A DNA stretch of 64,000 nucleotides from Aquabacterium fontiphilum (GCF_009909205.1 NZ_JAAAPN010000001.1:62001-126000), one strand, 5' to 3'; shown: positions 9,112-21,741, counted from the first letter of the stretch. A program made the numbers and translations. Notes: generated by a model not told the origin, from the letters alone.

Positions 9112-9237
9112 TCAAGCATGGCGCGATGCAAAGCGTGGCAGTTGGTCCTCGGTGTGCGCGGTGATGTGGCGCATCTTCCGGTAACCAAACCATGCTTCGA
9201 CATCGTCGATCAGACCCCTTCCTGCAGCCATGCGCAT
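9112..9237 (-). pseudogene. Relic of HEPN-domain toxin (HepT-like)
   Basis: A 41-codon minus-strand frame begins 4 bases after the gyrB stop. It reads GLIDDVEAWFGYRKMRHITA then HT, which is the signature helix of HepT/DUF86 HEPN toxins, with the R-x4-H ribonuclease motif (R23, H28). The tyrosine that normally follows in the R-x4-H-x-Y pattern is replaced by Glu, and the family's C-terminal helix is gone. The N-terminal half of the domain is also missing. It is followed by an MNT fragment. Together these are the remains of a type VII toxin-antitoxin pair. Confidence 0.65.
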
Positions 9238-9240
9238 CCG

Positions 9241-12731
<3,491 letters not shown>

Positions 12732-13793
12732 TCATTGCCGCTCACGTCTTTTATCATTTTTGACAGCTTGACGTTGCCGTGCTGCAGCCACGACGCCACC
12801 CAGGCCAAGTAGCATCAGGGCATAGGTAGACGGTTCCGGGATGGCCGGGGTGACAGGCGGGAAGCCCGGGTCAACCGGCGGATCAATGGGGGGCCACTCA
12901 GGATCGACAGGATCCGTCCAGTGCTCATAAGCGTACACATCCGCGTAAGCACTCAAGACGAAGTCGAAGTTAATGTCCACTGCGTCGGATGACCCGTTGT
13001 AGTAGCCAATGGCGGCAGCGAACGACATTGCACGCTCGACAGCTTCAGGCTGCTCCGTTCCGCCCATCATGAACGATGCTGCGACAGCGTCGGAGACGAT
13101 GTCAGGATACAGCGCAGCAAAGTCTTCGGGCACCTCTGGCGGGACTTCGCTGACCAGCCACATATGAAAAGACGCGGAGCCTGAGACGGAAGCGGCCAAC
13201 TGATTGTTGGAGAGTTGCTGGGCGAAGGTGCCATCCGCCAGAGCACCTGGCAGCGCACTGGCACTGAGGTTGACGCTGGCTTCGACGATCAGCGCAGTAC
13301 GGGCCGAAAGCGTGAGGGCAAATTCGCCATCAAGAGCCAATGGCAGGCCGGCCGTTTCATCGATACCCGAACCATAAAAGTTGGCTATACCACCCGTGCG
13401 ACCCAACAAGGTGCCCGTCATGGCCGGCAGTGCGCCAACCTCTGCCGCAGTAAGGCGGGACTGGACATTGAGCATTCCAGGGCTGTAGTCGAGCGAAAGC
13501 AGCCCGTCCGGTGTCGACTTGGAAAAGGCCGGTGCCGAAAACAACGTACCGGCAAGTGGGGTGAAGTCAATGGACTCCGTACCTTGCCATTGAGCCATCA
13601 CAAGGCCCACTGTGCTCAGTCCGCTGAACTGGATCCATGGATCGACGCCGTCATCTGGATCCAGATCAACCAGCCTGAAAGTCAGACCCGATGCTGTGGC
13701 ACGGACGTCAATGGCATTGGCATCTGCACTTTGTGCGAAGCCCCCCAGCATGCCTGCGATCAACGCAGCAGCGGCCCACTGATTCAAACGCAT
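12732..13793 (-). CDS. PEP-CTERM exported protein with LVDLDPDDGVDP motif, 353 aa
   Basis: The start at 13793 is chosen for its purine-rich AGGAGGGGAG site 7 bases upstream; an in-frame start 66 bases earlier has none. A signal peptide (MRLNQWAAAALIAGMLGG, cleavage near ADA) precedes a beta-rich domain with the early motif LVDLDPDDGVDPWIQF. A Pro-rich linker leads to [16 protein letters not shown], a hydrophobic helix and basic residues, which is PEP-CTERM. The gene is the first of a two-gene unit with the neighbour at 11847-12731, both set between dnaN and gyrB. Its role is presumably at the cell surface or in the exopolymer matrix; function otherwise unknown. Confidence 0.8.
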   Translation of the reverse strand: MRLNQWAAAALIAGMLGGFAQSADANAIDVRATASGLTFRLVDLDPDDGVDPWIQFSGLSTVGLVMAQWQGTESIDFTPLAGTLFSAPAFSKSTPDGLLSLDYSPGMLNVQSRLTAAEVGALPAMTGTLLGRTGGIANFYGSGIDETAGLPLALDGEFALTLSARTALIVEASVNLSASALPGALADGTFAQQLSNNQLAASVSGSASFHMWLVSEVPPEVPEDFAALYPDIVSDAVAASFMMGGTEQPEAVERAMSFAAAIGYYNGSSDAVDINFDFVLSAYADVYAYEHWTDPVDPEWPPIDPPVDPGFPPVTPAIPEPSTYALMLLGLGGVVAAARQRQAVKNDKRRERQ

Positions 13794-13942
13794 GGCCCTC
13801 TCCCCTCCTGTTAAATGTAGGTTAGAGGCTAGCGCGAACTTGCCGCCTTCACCACCCACCGAAGGAGGGGCAGGCCCGAATCAGTCGGGCGTTCATCCCC
13901 GAAACGCAGGTGTGTGGCAATGCGTCACCCCAGCGCAACCAC

Positions 13943-15073
13943 TTAGATGCGCATCGGCATCACCACGTACTTGAAGCCTTCGTACTCGGGGTTGGTGATC
14001 AGCGCCGAGCTGTTGGCGTCCTGCAGGGACACGGTGACCATGTCCTGGCTCATATTGGCCAGCACGTCCATCAGGTAGCTCACGTTGAAACCGATTTCGA
14101 AGCTGTCGCCGCCGTAGTCGATTTCGAGCTCTTCCTTGGCCTCCTCCTGCTCGGCGTTGCTCGAGGCGATGCTCAGCAGCCCCGGGGCGAAGTTCATGCG
14201 CACACCCTTGAACTTTTCCGACGTCAGGATGGCCGCCCGTTGCAGTGAGGCCAGCAAGGCCGTGCGACCCACGGTGATGTGGTTCTTGTGGTTTTTGGGG
14301 ATGACGCGGTTGTAGTCGGGGAACTTGCCCTCGACCAGCTTGGTGACGAACTCCAGGCCGCCAAAGTTGAACTTGGCCTGGTTGCCGGCAAAGCGCATCT
14401 CGATGACGGGCTCGGCCTCGCCTTCCTTGACCTTGCTGTCGTCCTTCAGAAGCCGCTGGAGCTCGAGCACGGTCTTGCGGGGCAGGATGACCTCCTGGCG
14501 GGGCATTTCGACGTCCAGCGTGGCCTGAGACAGCGCCAGACGGTGACCATCGGTGGCGACCAGGGTGAGGGTCTTGCCTTCTGCGACGAACAGGATCCCG
14601 TTGAGGTAGTAGCGAATGTCGTGCACCGCCATGGCGAAGTGCACCTGGCTGATCAGCATCTTCAGCGTCTTTTGCGGCACGCTGAAGGCCGGGCCGAAGT
14701 CGGCAGCCTCCTGGACCAGTGGGAAGTCTTCAGCGGGCAGCGTCTGCAGCGTGAAGCGGCTCTTGCCGCCTTGCAGTGTCAGCCGGTTCTGTGCCGCGGT
14801 CAGCGAGACGATCTGGTCAGCAGGCAGGCTCTTGAGGATGTCTGCCAGCTTCTTGGCGCCCACGGTAGTGGCGTAGCTGCCGTCGTCGCCATCGAGTTGG
14901 GCGGTGGTGCGGATCTGGATTTCGAGGTCGCTGGTGATCAGTTCAACGTCGGGGCCCTGCTTGCGGATCAGGACGTTGGCCAAGATGGGCAGAGTGTGGC
15001 GCCGCTCCACGATGCCGCCCACTGCTTGCAGGGCGGCCAGGATTTTTTCTTGGGCTGCTTTCAACACAATCAT
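13943..15073 (-). CDS. dnaN: DNA polymerase III beta subunit (sliding clamp), 376 aa
   Basis: DnaN forms the ring that tethers Pol III to DNA. The protein is full length for the family, starts MIVLKAAQEKILAALQAVGG and shows the three-domain repeats (NVLIR, EFSL-like segments, LILPRKTVLELQRLL). It ends EGFKYVVMPMRI, the conserved C-terminus that shapes the protein-binding cleft. It is transcribed away from dnaA but an intrinsic terminator separates the two, so dnaN should have its own promoter in 15074-15290. No clear -10/-35 pair was found there. Confidence 0.98.
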   Translation of the reverse strand: MIVLKAAQEKILAALQAVGGIVERRHTLPILANVLIRKQGPDVELITSDLEIQIRTTAQLDGDDGSYATTVGAKKLADILKSLPADQIVSLTAAQNRLTLQGGKSRFTLQTLPAEDFPLVQEAADFGPAFSVPQKTLKMLISQVHFAMAVHDIRYYLNGILFVAEGKTLTLVATDGHRLALSQATLDVEMPRQEVILPRKTVLELQRLLKDDSKVKEGEAEPVIEMRFAGNQAKFNFGGLEFVTKLVEGKFPDYNRVIPKNHKNHITVGRTALLASLQRAAILTSEKFKGVRMNFAPGLLSIASSNAEQEEAKEELEIDYGGDSFEIGFNVSYLMDVLANMSQDMVTVSLQDANSSALITNPEYEGFKYVVMPMRI

Positions 15074-15172
15074 CTTAGTCTTTCAAACTGGTCGTTGTAG
15101 TAGAGGATGACTTTCGCTGTGAACAACGCTATTTTGTCCTGATCCATCAAGGATTTACGCCCCGGGCAAGTC

Positions 15173-15273
15173 TGTGGATCGTACCCGGCTTCGTGATGGG
15201 GACAACAGACAACAACTTTGGAAAACGCGACAGCCCTGTGGACAACAGGGTGCTTGTTCCAGTCTTGTCCACA
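15173..15273. other. DnaA-box cluster in the dnaA-dnaN spacer (possible oriC)
   Basis: Three DnaA-box-like 9-mers are seen: TGTGGATCG (15173-15181, weak), TGTGGACAA (15237-15245) and TTGTCCACA (15265-15273). The last two face each other. The stretch nearer dnaN (about 15080-15150) is AT-richer than its surroundings and could be an unwinding element. Either this spacer or the dnaA-rpmH spacer could be oriC; the other may be regulatory. Confidence 0.55.
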
Positions 15274-15296
15274 GCGTTATGACTTGACAGCGGGCG

Positions 15297-15322
15297 AAAA
15301 AAAAGAGGCCAGTGCGGCCTCT
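15297..15322 (-). terminator. Intrinsic terminator after dnaA
   Basis: On the minus strand the stem AGAGGCC/GGCCTCT with a 5-base loop is followed by eight T residues. It ends dnaA transcription before dnaN. Confidence 0.85.
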
Positions 15323-15343
15323 GGTCCACGAACTGACGTCCGA

Positions 15344-16804
15344 TCATCCCTTGAGCGTCTGTTCCAGCACGTGCAGTTGCTGGTTGAGCTCGGTGTCCTT
15401 GGCGCGGTCGCCGGCGATCTTGCGACAGGCGTGCAGCACGGTGGTGTGATCGCGGCCGCCGAACAGCTCGCCGATCTCGGGCAGGCTTTTCTGGGTCAAC
15501 TCCTTGGCCAGGTACATGGCAATCTGGCGGGGCCGGGCGATCGAGGCCGGGCGCTTCTTGGAGTACATGTCGGCGACCTTGATCTTGTAGAAATCGGCCA
15601 CCGTCTTCTGGATGTTTTCCACCGAGATCTGCCGGTTCTGGATGGACAGCAGGTCCTTCAGGGCTTCGCGGGCCAGGTGGATGGTGATTTCCTTGTGACT
15701 GAACTTGGCGAAGGCCAGCACCTTGCGCAGCGCGCCTTCGAGCTCGCGCACATTGGCGCGCACGTTCTTGGCGACGAAGAAGGCAACATCCTCTGGCATC
15801 TCGATGCCTTCCTGAGCGGCCTTCTTGATCAGGATGGCCACGCGCATTTCGAGCTCGGGTGGCTCGATGGCCACCGTCAGGCCCGAGTCGAAGCGCGAGG
15901 TCAGCCGCTCATCGATGTTGGCCAGACCCTTGGGATAGGTGTCCGACGTCATGATGATGTGCGCCTTCTTGGCCAGCAGGGCCTCGAACGCGTTGAAGAA
16001 TTCTTCCTGCGTACGGTCTTTGCCAGCGAAGAACTGCACGTCATCGATCAGCAGCAGGTCGAGCTGGTGGTACTTGGCCTTGAGCTCGTCAAAGGTCTTG
16101 CGCTGATAGTTCTTGACCACGTCACTGATGAACTGCTCGGCGTGCAGGTACAGGATGCGCGCATCGGGGTTGTCGGCCAGCAAGGCATTGCCGACGGCGT
16201 TCATCAGGTGGGTCTTGCCCAGACCCACGCCGCCGTAGATGAACAGCGGGTTGTACATGTGGCCGGGGCTGCCGGCCACATGCAGCGCGGCGGTGCGCGC
16301 CATCTGGTTGGCACGGCCCGGCACGAGGTTGTCGAACGTGAGGGCCGGATTCAGCCCCATGGCCTGGTGGCTCGGCCGCCGCGCGGGTTCGGGCGCCATG
16401 GCAGGCTGAGATGCGGCCGGCTCGGCGCGGGCCACCTGGGCGTTGGGCGGCAGCGCGCGGGCAGGCATGGCGGACCCTGGGCGTGCCATTCCGCCCATGG
16501 GAGCAGGTGCCATGCGGGGGGCCAGGGTGATGTCGAGACGGACAGGACCATCGATCAGCCCGGCGAGAATGCTTTCCAGACGCGCGCTGTATTGCGTGCG
16601 GATCCAGTCGAGCATGAAGCGATTGGGCACGCGCACAGCCAGCACGGTGGCGCCGTCCTGCCGGCTCGCCTCGGCTTCGGGCAGCGGGCGGATCCAGGTA
16701 TTGAACTGCTGTTCGGGCAATTCGGTGGCCAGGCGCTCACAGCAGCGCGCCCACAGTTGGGCCAGGTCGGTCAGACCCGTTGCAGGCAATTCGGCGGCAC
16801 TCAT
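15344..16804 (-). CDS. dnaA: Chromosomal replication initiator DnaA, 486 aa
   Basis: DnaA binds 9-bp boxes, oligomerises with ATP and opens oriC. Seen: N-terminal oligomerisation domain ([25 protein letters not shown]), a variable Pro/Ala-rich linker, the AAA+ core with Walker [11 protein letters not shown] and Walker [14 protein letters not shown], and the C-terminal helix-turn-helix signature ending [12 protein letters not shown]. The length is ordinary for Burkholderiales. Upstream is a sigma70-like promoter (GTGACA-16-TAGAAT) with a perfect DnaA box at its -35 edge and another box between promoter and ATG, the usual autoregulation layout. Confidence 0.98.
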   Translation of the reverse strand: MSAAELPATGLTDLAQLWARCCERLATELPEQQFNTWIRPLPEAEASRQDGATVLAVRVPNRFMLDWIRTQYSARLESILAGLIDGPVRLDITLAPRMAPAPMGGMARPGSAMPARALPPNAQVARAEPAASQPAMAPEPARRPSHQAMGLNPALTFDNLVPGRANQMARTAALHVAGSPGHMYNPLFIYGGVGLGKTHLMNAVGNALLADNPDARILYLHAEQFISDVVKNYQRKTFDELKAKYHQLDLLLIDDVQFFAGKDRTQEEFFNAFEALLAKKAHIIMTSDTYPKGLANIDERLTSRFDSGLTVAIEPPELEMRVAILIKKAAQEGIEMPEDVAFFVAKNVRANVRELEGALRKVLAFAKFSHKEITIHLAREALKDLLSIQNRQISVENIQKTVADFYKIKVADMYSKKRPASIARPRQIAMYLAKELTQKSLPEIGELFGGRDHTTVLHACRKIAGDRAKDTELNQQLHVLEQTLKG

Positions 16805-16806
16805 GT

Positions 16807-16958
16807 TGTGGACAAGTCCTTCCTTGGGAGGCGAATTCTAAGCATGTTCGGCCCGGTGTCACCTGGGTTATCCACAGTTTTTTTGTCCCCCGTCAGGGGG
16901 CATGGCGAGAGTCTGTTGGCCACGGCCTGCAGGCAAATGGTTGACCGCTTGTGGAAAA
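16807..16958. other. DnaA-box cluster in the dnaA-rpmH spacer (possible oriC)
   Basis: A perfect consensus box TTATCCACA lies at 16868-16876 and is followed by a run of seven T. TGTGGACAA lies at 16807-16815 and a near match TGTGGAAAA at 16950-16958. In pseudomonads and several betaproteobacteria the origin lies in this spacer. Confidence 0.6.
16835..16862 (-). promoter_or_regulatory. Likely dnaA promoter
   Basis: On the minus strand GTGACA (16862-16857), a 16-base spacer and TAGAAT (16840-16835) make a good sigma70 match. DnaA boxes at 16868-16876 and 16807-16815 flank it, which suggests DnaA autoregulation. Confidence 0.6.
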
Positions 16959-16969
16959 GCTGATGTAAT
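16941..16969 (+). promoter_or_regulatory. Likely rpmH promoter
   Basis: TTGACC (16941-16946), 17 bases, TGTAAT (16964-16969). A DnaA-box-like 9-mer (16950-16958) lies within the spacer, so DnaA could compete with RNA polymerase. Confidence 0.65.
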
Positions 16970-17010
16970 CGCGGGTTTCGCCGACCCGGTCCGTTGGCTG
17001 AAGGATCATC

Positions 17011-17145
17011 ATGAAACGTACCTACCAACCCTCCAAGACCCGTCGCGCCCGTACCCATGGCTTTCTGGTTCGCATGAAGACCAAGGGCGGCCGCAAGGTG
17101 CTGAACGCCCGTCGCGCCAAGGGCCGCAAGCGTCTGGCTGTCTGA
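17011..17145 (+). CDS. rpmH: 50S ribosomal protein L34, 44 aa
   Basis: The protein starts [18 protein letters not shown], the invariant L34 pattern, and is highly basic throughout, ending AKGRKRLAV. It has the normal 44-residue length. It heads the rpmH-rnpA-yidD-yidC cluster and has a clear promoter 42 bases upstream of the ATG. A GC-rich hairpin between it and rnpA could make L34 mRNA more abundant than rnpA mRNA. Confidence 0.98.
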   Translation: MKRTYQPSKTRRARTHGFLVRMKTKGGRKVLNARRAKGRKRLAV

Positions 17146-17274
17146 GCTGTCTGAACGTTGCTGTTCCCCGGTCGGGCCTTCTCGAAGGCCGATGGGGTCG
17201 GGCAGACAACGTGATGCAACAGCCAAAACAGCAGCGCGTGGCAGCAGTGTCTCTGTTGCTGCCTGCATGTGAGC

Positions 17275-17300
17275 AAGGCCGGGCCTGTGCCCGGCTTTGT
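17275..17300 (+). terminator. Terminator-like hairpin between rpmH and rnpA
   Basis: The perfect stem GCCGGGC/GCCCGGC (17278-17284 with 17289-17295) has a 4-base loop and a short TTTGT tail. With flanking A-T/G-T pairs the stem can reach ten pairs. The short U-tract suggests partial termination, as known for rpmH-rnpA in other bacteria. Confidence 0.5.
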
Positions 17301-17338
17301 CACGCTCGGGGCGGCCATCTTCAGTGGACAACGCAGCC

Positions 17339-17809
17339 GTGAAGCCAACCAGTCTGACGCCGTCGGATTTCCAGAGGGCTCTGGGCACACGTCCCGTGTG
17401 CCGCACGGCCCACTTCTCGTTGCATGTGTTGTGGCGTGAGGTTCCGGCGGTGGCATCGCAGGCCGCGGGGGAGTTGTCAACACCCCCACGGGTCAAGCCG
17501 TGTGGTGCTGTGGATGACTCGGGCGGCCGGTTGGGCTTGGTGTTGCCCAAGAAGCAGGCTCGCCGCGCCGTGACGCGCTCGCTGATTCGCCACCAGGCGC
17601 GGGAGTCGGTGCTGCGCCACGCGGCGCAGACCTGTTCCCGCTGGCAGGCTGGCCGGGCGGCTTCGCGATCCATCGACGCCTGGGTGCTGCGCCTGACCCG
17701 CGGTTTTGACCGCACCGAGTTCCCCAGTGCGGCGTCGGACGCGCTGCGTGTCGCCGTGCGTGCGGAATTGGACGAACTGTGGGCGCGTGCGGCGCGGGTT
17801 CAGGCATGA
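17339..17809 (+). CDS. rnpA: Ribonuclease P protein component, about 156 aa
   Basis: RnpA supports the RNase P RNA in tRNA 5'-end maturation. The conserved pieces are the N-terminal [10 protein letters not shown], the strand FSLHVL and the central [20 protein letters not shown]. The family's RNR motif, normally R-N-R-x-K-R or R-N-x-x-K-R in relatives, reads R-S-L-I-R-H here, which is unusual. Position between rpmH and yidD fixes the identity. The GTG at 17339 is preferred; a TTG 42 bases upstream lies inside the terminator-like hairpin. The ribosome-binding site is weak, so the start is uncertain. The stop overlaps the yidD ATG. Confidence 0.85.
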   Translation: MKPTSLTPSDFQRALGTRPVCRTAHFSLHVLWREVPAVASQAAGELSTPPRVKPCGAVDDSGGRLGLVLPKKQARRAVTRSLIRHQARESVLRHAAQTCSRWQAGRAASRSIDAWVLRLTRGFDRTEFPSAASDALRVAVRAELDELWARAARVQA

Positions 17810-18120
17810 TGCGCGTGCTGTGTCGTCTGGCGGCAGGGCTGGGGCGGATGGTCAATCGCCTGCTGATTGGCCTGGTGACGGCTTATCGTCTGCTGCTCAG
17901 CCCGTGGCTGGGATCGGCCTGCCGTTTTACGCCCACCTGCTCGCAGTACGCCCTGGATGCGTTGCACCGTCATGGCCCGGCCGCCGGTTCCTACCTGGCG
18001 GCACGGCGGCTGTTGCGCTGCCATCCGGGCTGCGCCGGCGGGCACGACCCGGTACCGGACCGTGCGCCGGGCCTGTTCACCCGTTTCTGTCAACCTTCGT
18101 CGGATTCACCTCGACCATGA
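17806..18120 (+). CDS. yidD: Membrane protein insertion efficiency factor YidD, 104 aa
   Basis: YidD is a small amphipathic protein that helps YidC insert inner-membrane proteins. Seen: the signature [20 protein letters not shown], then [11 protein letters not shown] and [16 protein letters not shown], all standard. The ATG overlaps the rnpA stop and the stop overlaps the yidC ATG (ATGA), so the three genes are translationally linked. A second ATG lies one codon downstream. Confidence 0.95.
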   Translation: MMRVLCRLAAGLGRMVNRLLIGLVTAYRLLLSPWLGSACRFTPTCSQYALDALHRHGPAAGSYLAARRLLRCHPGCAGGHDPVPDRAPGLFTRFCQPSSDSPRP

Positions 18121-19805
18121 TCAACAACGATATGCGCCGCGTCCTGCTGTGGTCGGTGTTTGCCTTCTCACTGCTGATGTTGTGGGACGGCTGGTTGCGC
18201 CACACCGGGCAGCCCTCGCTGTTTGCGCCGACGCCAGCGGCGCCCGCCCAGGCCGCCAGCGGACCGGCGCCCGACGCCACCGTGCCGCAAGCTGGTAGCA
18301 CCCTGGCCGGCAATGCACCCGCAGGGGCGACACCGGCCGGCACTGGCGGCGCGACGCCAGCGCGGGGCGAGCTCATCACGCTCACCACCGACGTGCTCAA
18401 GGTCACGGTTGATACGCTGGGCGGCAGCCTGGTTCGTGCCGAGTTGCTGCAGCACCGTGCTTCGGGTGGGCAAGAGGGCAACATGGTGCTGTTTGACCGT
18501 TCAGGCGCCAAGACCTATGTGGCCCAGTCGGGCCTGATTCACAGCACACCCGGCGGTGTGCCCACGCATTTGACGCCGTTTACGGTGCAATCGACCGAAC
18601 GGGCGCTGGCCGATGGCGCCGATGCGCTCGTGCTGAAGCTGGCTTCGGAGCCGGTGGGCGGCGTTCAGCTGGTGCGCACCTATACCTTCCAGCGTGGCAG
18701 CTATGTGGTGGGTGTCCAGCAGGAGGTGGTCAACCAGTCCGAGCAGGCGATCAGCCCGCAGCTGTACGTCCAGCTGGTGCGTGATGGCTCGCTGATCCAC
18801 GAAGGCCCCGACGTGTGGGGTGCGCCGCAGTCGTACACCGGGCCGGCTTTCTATACGGAAGAGTCGAAGTTCCGCAAGGTGGAGTTCACCTCCATCGACA
18901 AGAACGAGGCGGACTTCCAGAAGACCGCCGACAACGGCTGGGTGGCCATGGTGCAGCACTACTTCACTGCGGCCTGGCTGAACACCGACAAGATGCCGCG
19001 CGAGTTCTTTGCGCGTCGCGTCGAGGGCAGCAATCTGTACGCAGTCGGCATGCTGTTCCCCGTAGGCGAGGTGGCAGCCGGTGGCAGCAAGACGCTGGCG
19101 GCGCAGCTGTACGTGGGCCCGCAGGAAGAGAACAAGCTCAGCGCGCTGGCGCCGGGGCTCGAGCTGGTCAAGGACTATGGCTGGACGCACCTGCTGGCCA
19201 AGCCGCTGTTCTGGTTGCTCGACAAGATTCATGGTGTCGTAGGCAACTGGGGCTGGGCCATCGTGCTGCTGGTGGTGCTGCTCAAGGCGGCTTTCTATGG
19301 CCTGAATGCGAGCGCCTACCGCTCGATGGCCAAGATGAAGGCACTGAACCCGCGCATCCAGGCGCTGCGCGAGTCGCTCAAGGACAACCCGCAGCAGATG
19401 CAGCAGGAGATGCTGAAGATCTACCGCGAGGAGAAGGTCAACCCGATCGGTGGCTGTCTGCCCATCCTGATCCAGATCCCGGTGTTCATCGCCTTGTATT
19501 GGGTGCTGTTGTCGTCGGTTGAGATGCGTGCCGCGCCGTGGGTGGGCTGGATCACCGACCTGTCGGTCAAGGATCCGTACTACGTGCTGCCGCTGCTGAT
19601 GACCGCCTCGACGCTGCTGCAGACCTGGCTGAACCCGACGCCGCCGGATCCCCTGCAGGCCAAGCTGATGTGGATCATGCCGCTGATGTTCTCGGTGCTG
19701 TTCTTCTTCTTCCCGGCTGGCCTGGTGTTGTACTGGCTGACCAACAACCTGCTGTCGATTGCCCAACAGTGGTACATCAACCGCAGCCTCGGGGTGCAGA
19801 ACTGA
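18117..19805 (+). CDS. yidC: Membrane protein insertase YidC, 562 aa
   Basis: YidC inserts and folds inner-membrane proteins alone or with SecYEG. Seen: an N-terminal anchor (residues about 8-25), a Pro/Ala-rich linker, the large periplasmic beta-sandwich P1 domain, and the conserved five-helix core from about residue 350, with [20 protein letters not shown], the cytoplasmic hairpin [15 protein letters not shown] and [20 protein letters not shown]. The length is typical for betaproteobacteria. The start overlaps yidD by 4 bp. An intrinsic terminator follows 30 bases after the stop. Confidence 0.98.
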   Translation: MINNDMRRVLLWSVFAFSLLMLWDGWLRHTGQPSLFAPTPAAPAQAASGPAPDATVPQAGSTLAGNAPAGATPAGTGGATPARGELITLTTDVLKVTVDTLGGSLVRAELLQHRASGGQEGNMVLFDRSGAKTYVAQSGLIHSTPGGVPTHLTPFTVQSTERALADGADALVLKLASEPVGGVQLVRTYTFQRGSYVVGVQQEVVNQSEQAISPQLYVQLVRDGSLIHEGPDVWGAPQSYTGPAFYTEESKFRKVEFTSIDKNEADFQKTADNGWVAMVQHYFTAAWLNTDKMPREFFARRVEGSNLYAVGMLFPVGEVAAGGSKTLAAQLYVGPQEENKLSALAPGLELVKDYGWTHLLAKPLFWLLDKIHGVVGNWGWAIVLLVVLLKAAFYGLNASAYRSMAKMKALNPRIQALRESLKDNPQQMQQEMLKIYREEKVNPIGGCLPILIQIPVFIALYWVLLSSVEMRAAPWVGWITDLSVKDPYYVLPLLMTASTLLQTWLNPTPPDPLQAKLMWIMPLMFSVLFFFFPAGLVLYWLTNNLLSIAQQWYINRSLGVQN

Positions 19806-19835
19806 GCAGTTGCCGCCAGGTGATGCACCAAAATG

Positions 19836-19868
19836 AAAAGCCGCCAGGGTCCGCCCGGCGGCTTTTTT
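19836..19868 (+). terminator. Intrinsic terminator after yidC
   Basis: AAGCCGCC (19838-19845) pairs with GGCGGCTT (19857-19864) across an 11-base loop, followed by a T-tract. It ends the rpmH-yidC transcript. Confidence 0.9.
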
Positions 19869-19909
19869 CGTGGGGCCCCGGCGCGCAGCAGGGCAAGGCG
19901 GCGAGGCGC

Positions 19910-20038
19910 TCAGTCGCGCGCGCGGCGCAGCACGCTCAGCGAAATGGCCACTGCGGCCAGAGCCACAGGCCACCAGCCTTGGGCGTCGGCCGGGACGGGG
20001 GACTGAAAGTGCAGCGCTTGGGCAAGCAGGTCGAGCAT
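19910..20038 (-). CDS. Small single-span membrane protein, 42 aa
   Basis: The ORF starts at an ATG (20038) with a perfect GGAGG (20045-20049) 6 bases upstream. Residues 1-21 are amphipathic and Pro-containing (MLDLLAQALHFQSPVPADAQ), followed by a WWPVALAAVAISLSV membrane span and a basic end, RRARD. This suits a small inner-membrane protein with its C-terminus inside. It lies alone and antisense in the 390-bp gap between the yidC terminator and mnmE. I recognise no family. Confidence 0.5.
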   Translation of the reverse strand: MLDLLAQALHFQSPVPADAQGWWPVALAAVAISLSVLRRARD

Positions 20039-20195
20039 CGGGAACCTCCGGTTGACTTGAATGGTCGGTTGTTGCGGTGCAACATTGGTGCCAACATGCT
20101 GGCCCGGCGATGTGACACCCCCGTGACGCAGGGGGTGGGCCATCCAGGAACGACAATGCGAGGCTCATGGTGAGCAGCGGGCGAGGCAGCAAGGG

Positions 20196-21626
20196 ATGAT
20201 CTGGGCACAACGCAATGAACCCATCGTGGCAGTGGCCACGGCACCGGGCCGGGGCGCGGTGGGCATCGTGCGCGTATCAGGCAAGGGGCTGGCGCCGCTG
20301 GCGCTGGCGCTGTGCGGCCGGGCGCTGCAGCCGCGGGTGGCGCATTACGGGCCTTTTCTGGATGCGGGTGGTGAGGCGCTGGACCATGGCCTGTCACTGT
20401 TCTTTCCGGCGCCGCACAGCTACACCGGCGAGGATGTGCTTGAACTGCAGGGTCATGGCGGCCCGGTGGTGATGCAGTTGCTGCTGGCGCGCTGCCTGGC
20501 GGCGGCGGCCGAGGCCGATCCGGCCACAGGCCGGCCCCGCTTGCCGGGCCTGCGTCTGGCCGAACCGGGCGAGTTCACCCAACGGGCCTTTCTGAACGAC
20601 AAGATCGATCTGGCGCAGGCCGAGGCCATTGCGGATCTGATCGATGCCAGCACCGAGGCGGCCGCCCGGTCGGCCACGCGCTCGCTGGGCGGGGCGTTCT
20701 CCCGGCAGATCGAGGCCCTGTGCGACCAGCTCATCAACCTGCGCATGCTGGTGGAAGCGACGCTGGACTTCCCGGAAGAAGAGATCGACTTTCTGGAGAA
20801 GGCCGACGCGCGGGGCCGACTGGACCGACTGGCCGCGGCGCTGGACGGCGTGCTGACCCAGGCCCGCCAGGGTGCGCTGCTGCGCGAGGGCCTGCAGGTG
20901 GTGCTGGCCGGGCAGCCCAACGCAGGCAAGAGCTCGCTGCTCAATGCGCTGGCCGGCGCCGAACTCGCCATCGTCACGCCGATCGCGGGCACGACGCGCG
21001 ACAGGGTCAGCGAAACCATCCAGATCGAAGGTGTCCCGCTGCACGTGATCGACACGGCCGGCCTGCGCGCTGAAGAGGAAGCCAGCGACGAGGTCGAGCG
21101 CATCGGCATGGCGCGCAGCTGGGAGGCCATCGGTCAGGCCGATGCCGTGCTGTTCCTGCACGACCTGACCCGGCTGGGGGAGCCTGCTTACGCCGCGGCC
21201 GACGCGGCGATCGCGGCGCGTCTGCCGCAGGGCGTGTCGGTGGTCCATGTGTTCAACAAGGCCGATGCGGCGTGCCTGTCGGCGGCGGCGGCCGAAGCTG
21301 TTCAGCCGGCCGGCCCCGTGATCGCTCTGTCGGCGCGCACGGGCGAGGGGCTGCAGTCCTTGCGCCAGACCTTGCTGGACATGGCCGGCTGGCAGGCCGT
21401 GCCCGAGGGCGTGTTCATCGCGCGTCAACGCCACGTCCAGGCGCTGCGCGCGGCGCGTGAGCACCTGATGGTGGCGCAGGCCCATGCCGCACTGAACGAC
21501 GGTGCCCTCGACCTTTTGGCCGAGGAGTTGCGGTTGGCGCACAACGCCTTGGGTACGATCACGGGCGCGTTCTCGGCAGACGACCTGCTGGGTGAAATAT
21601 TCACGCGTTTCTGCATCGGCAAATGA
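20196..21626 (+). CDS. mnmE: tRNA modification GTPase MnmE, 476 aa
   Basis: MnmE acts with MnmG to place the (carboxymethyl)aminomethyl group on U34 of tRNAs. Seen: the N-terminal tetrahydrofolate-binding domain ([30 protein letters not shown]), the helical domain, the inserted G domain with [16 protein letters not shown], the G3 DTAGLR and VFNKAD, and the C-terminal FCIGK with the catalytic Cys. The G domain's switch regions are intact. Its partner MnmG is encoded at 32561. The gene stands alone here, separated from yidC by a terminator. Confidence 0.98.
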   Translation: MIWAQRNEPIVAVATAPGRGAVGIVRVSGKGLAPLALALCGRALQPRVAHYGPFLDAGGEALDHGLSLFFPAPHSYTGEDVLELQGHGGPVVMQLLLARCLAAAAEADPATGRPRLPGLRLAEPGEFTQRAFLNDKIDLAQAEAIADLIDASTEAAARSATRSLGGAFSRQIEALCDQLINLRMLVEATLDFPEEEIDFLEKADARGRLDRLAAALDGVLTQARQGALLREGLQVVLAGQPNAGKSSLLNALAGAELAIVTPIAGTTRDRVSETIQIEGVPLHVIDTAGLRAEEEASDEVERIGMARSWEAIGQADAVLFLHDLTRLGEPAYAAADAAIAARLPQGVSVVHVFNKADAACLSAAAAEAVQPAGPVIALSARTGEGLQSLRQTLLDMAGWQAVPEGVFIARQRHVQALRAAREHLMVAQAHAALNDGALDLLAEELRLAHNALGTITGAFSADDLLGEIFTRFCIGK

Positions 21627-21741
21627 CGCTTGGCGCCATCCTTCCTGAAAAGTTGTGAATTCCTACCCAAACGGGTAGCTTGATGGATTAAAGTCGGTCG
21701 ATTGCGCTGTACGGCGTCGGATGCGAGCAGGCGAGGCAACG

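Noticed and set aside
17297-17338. TTG start for rnpA
   Set aside because: It lies within the terminator-like hairpin and adds residues unlike the family; the GTG at 17339 fits better.
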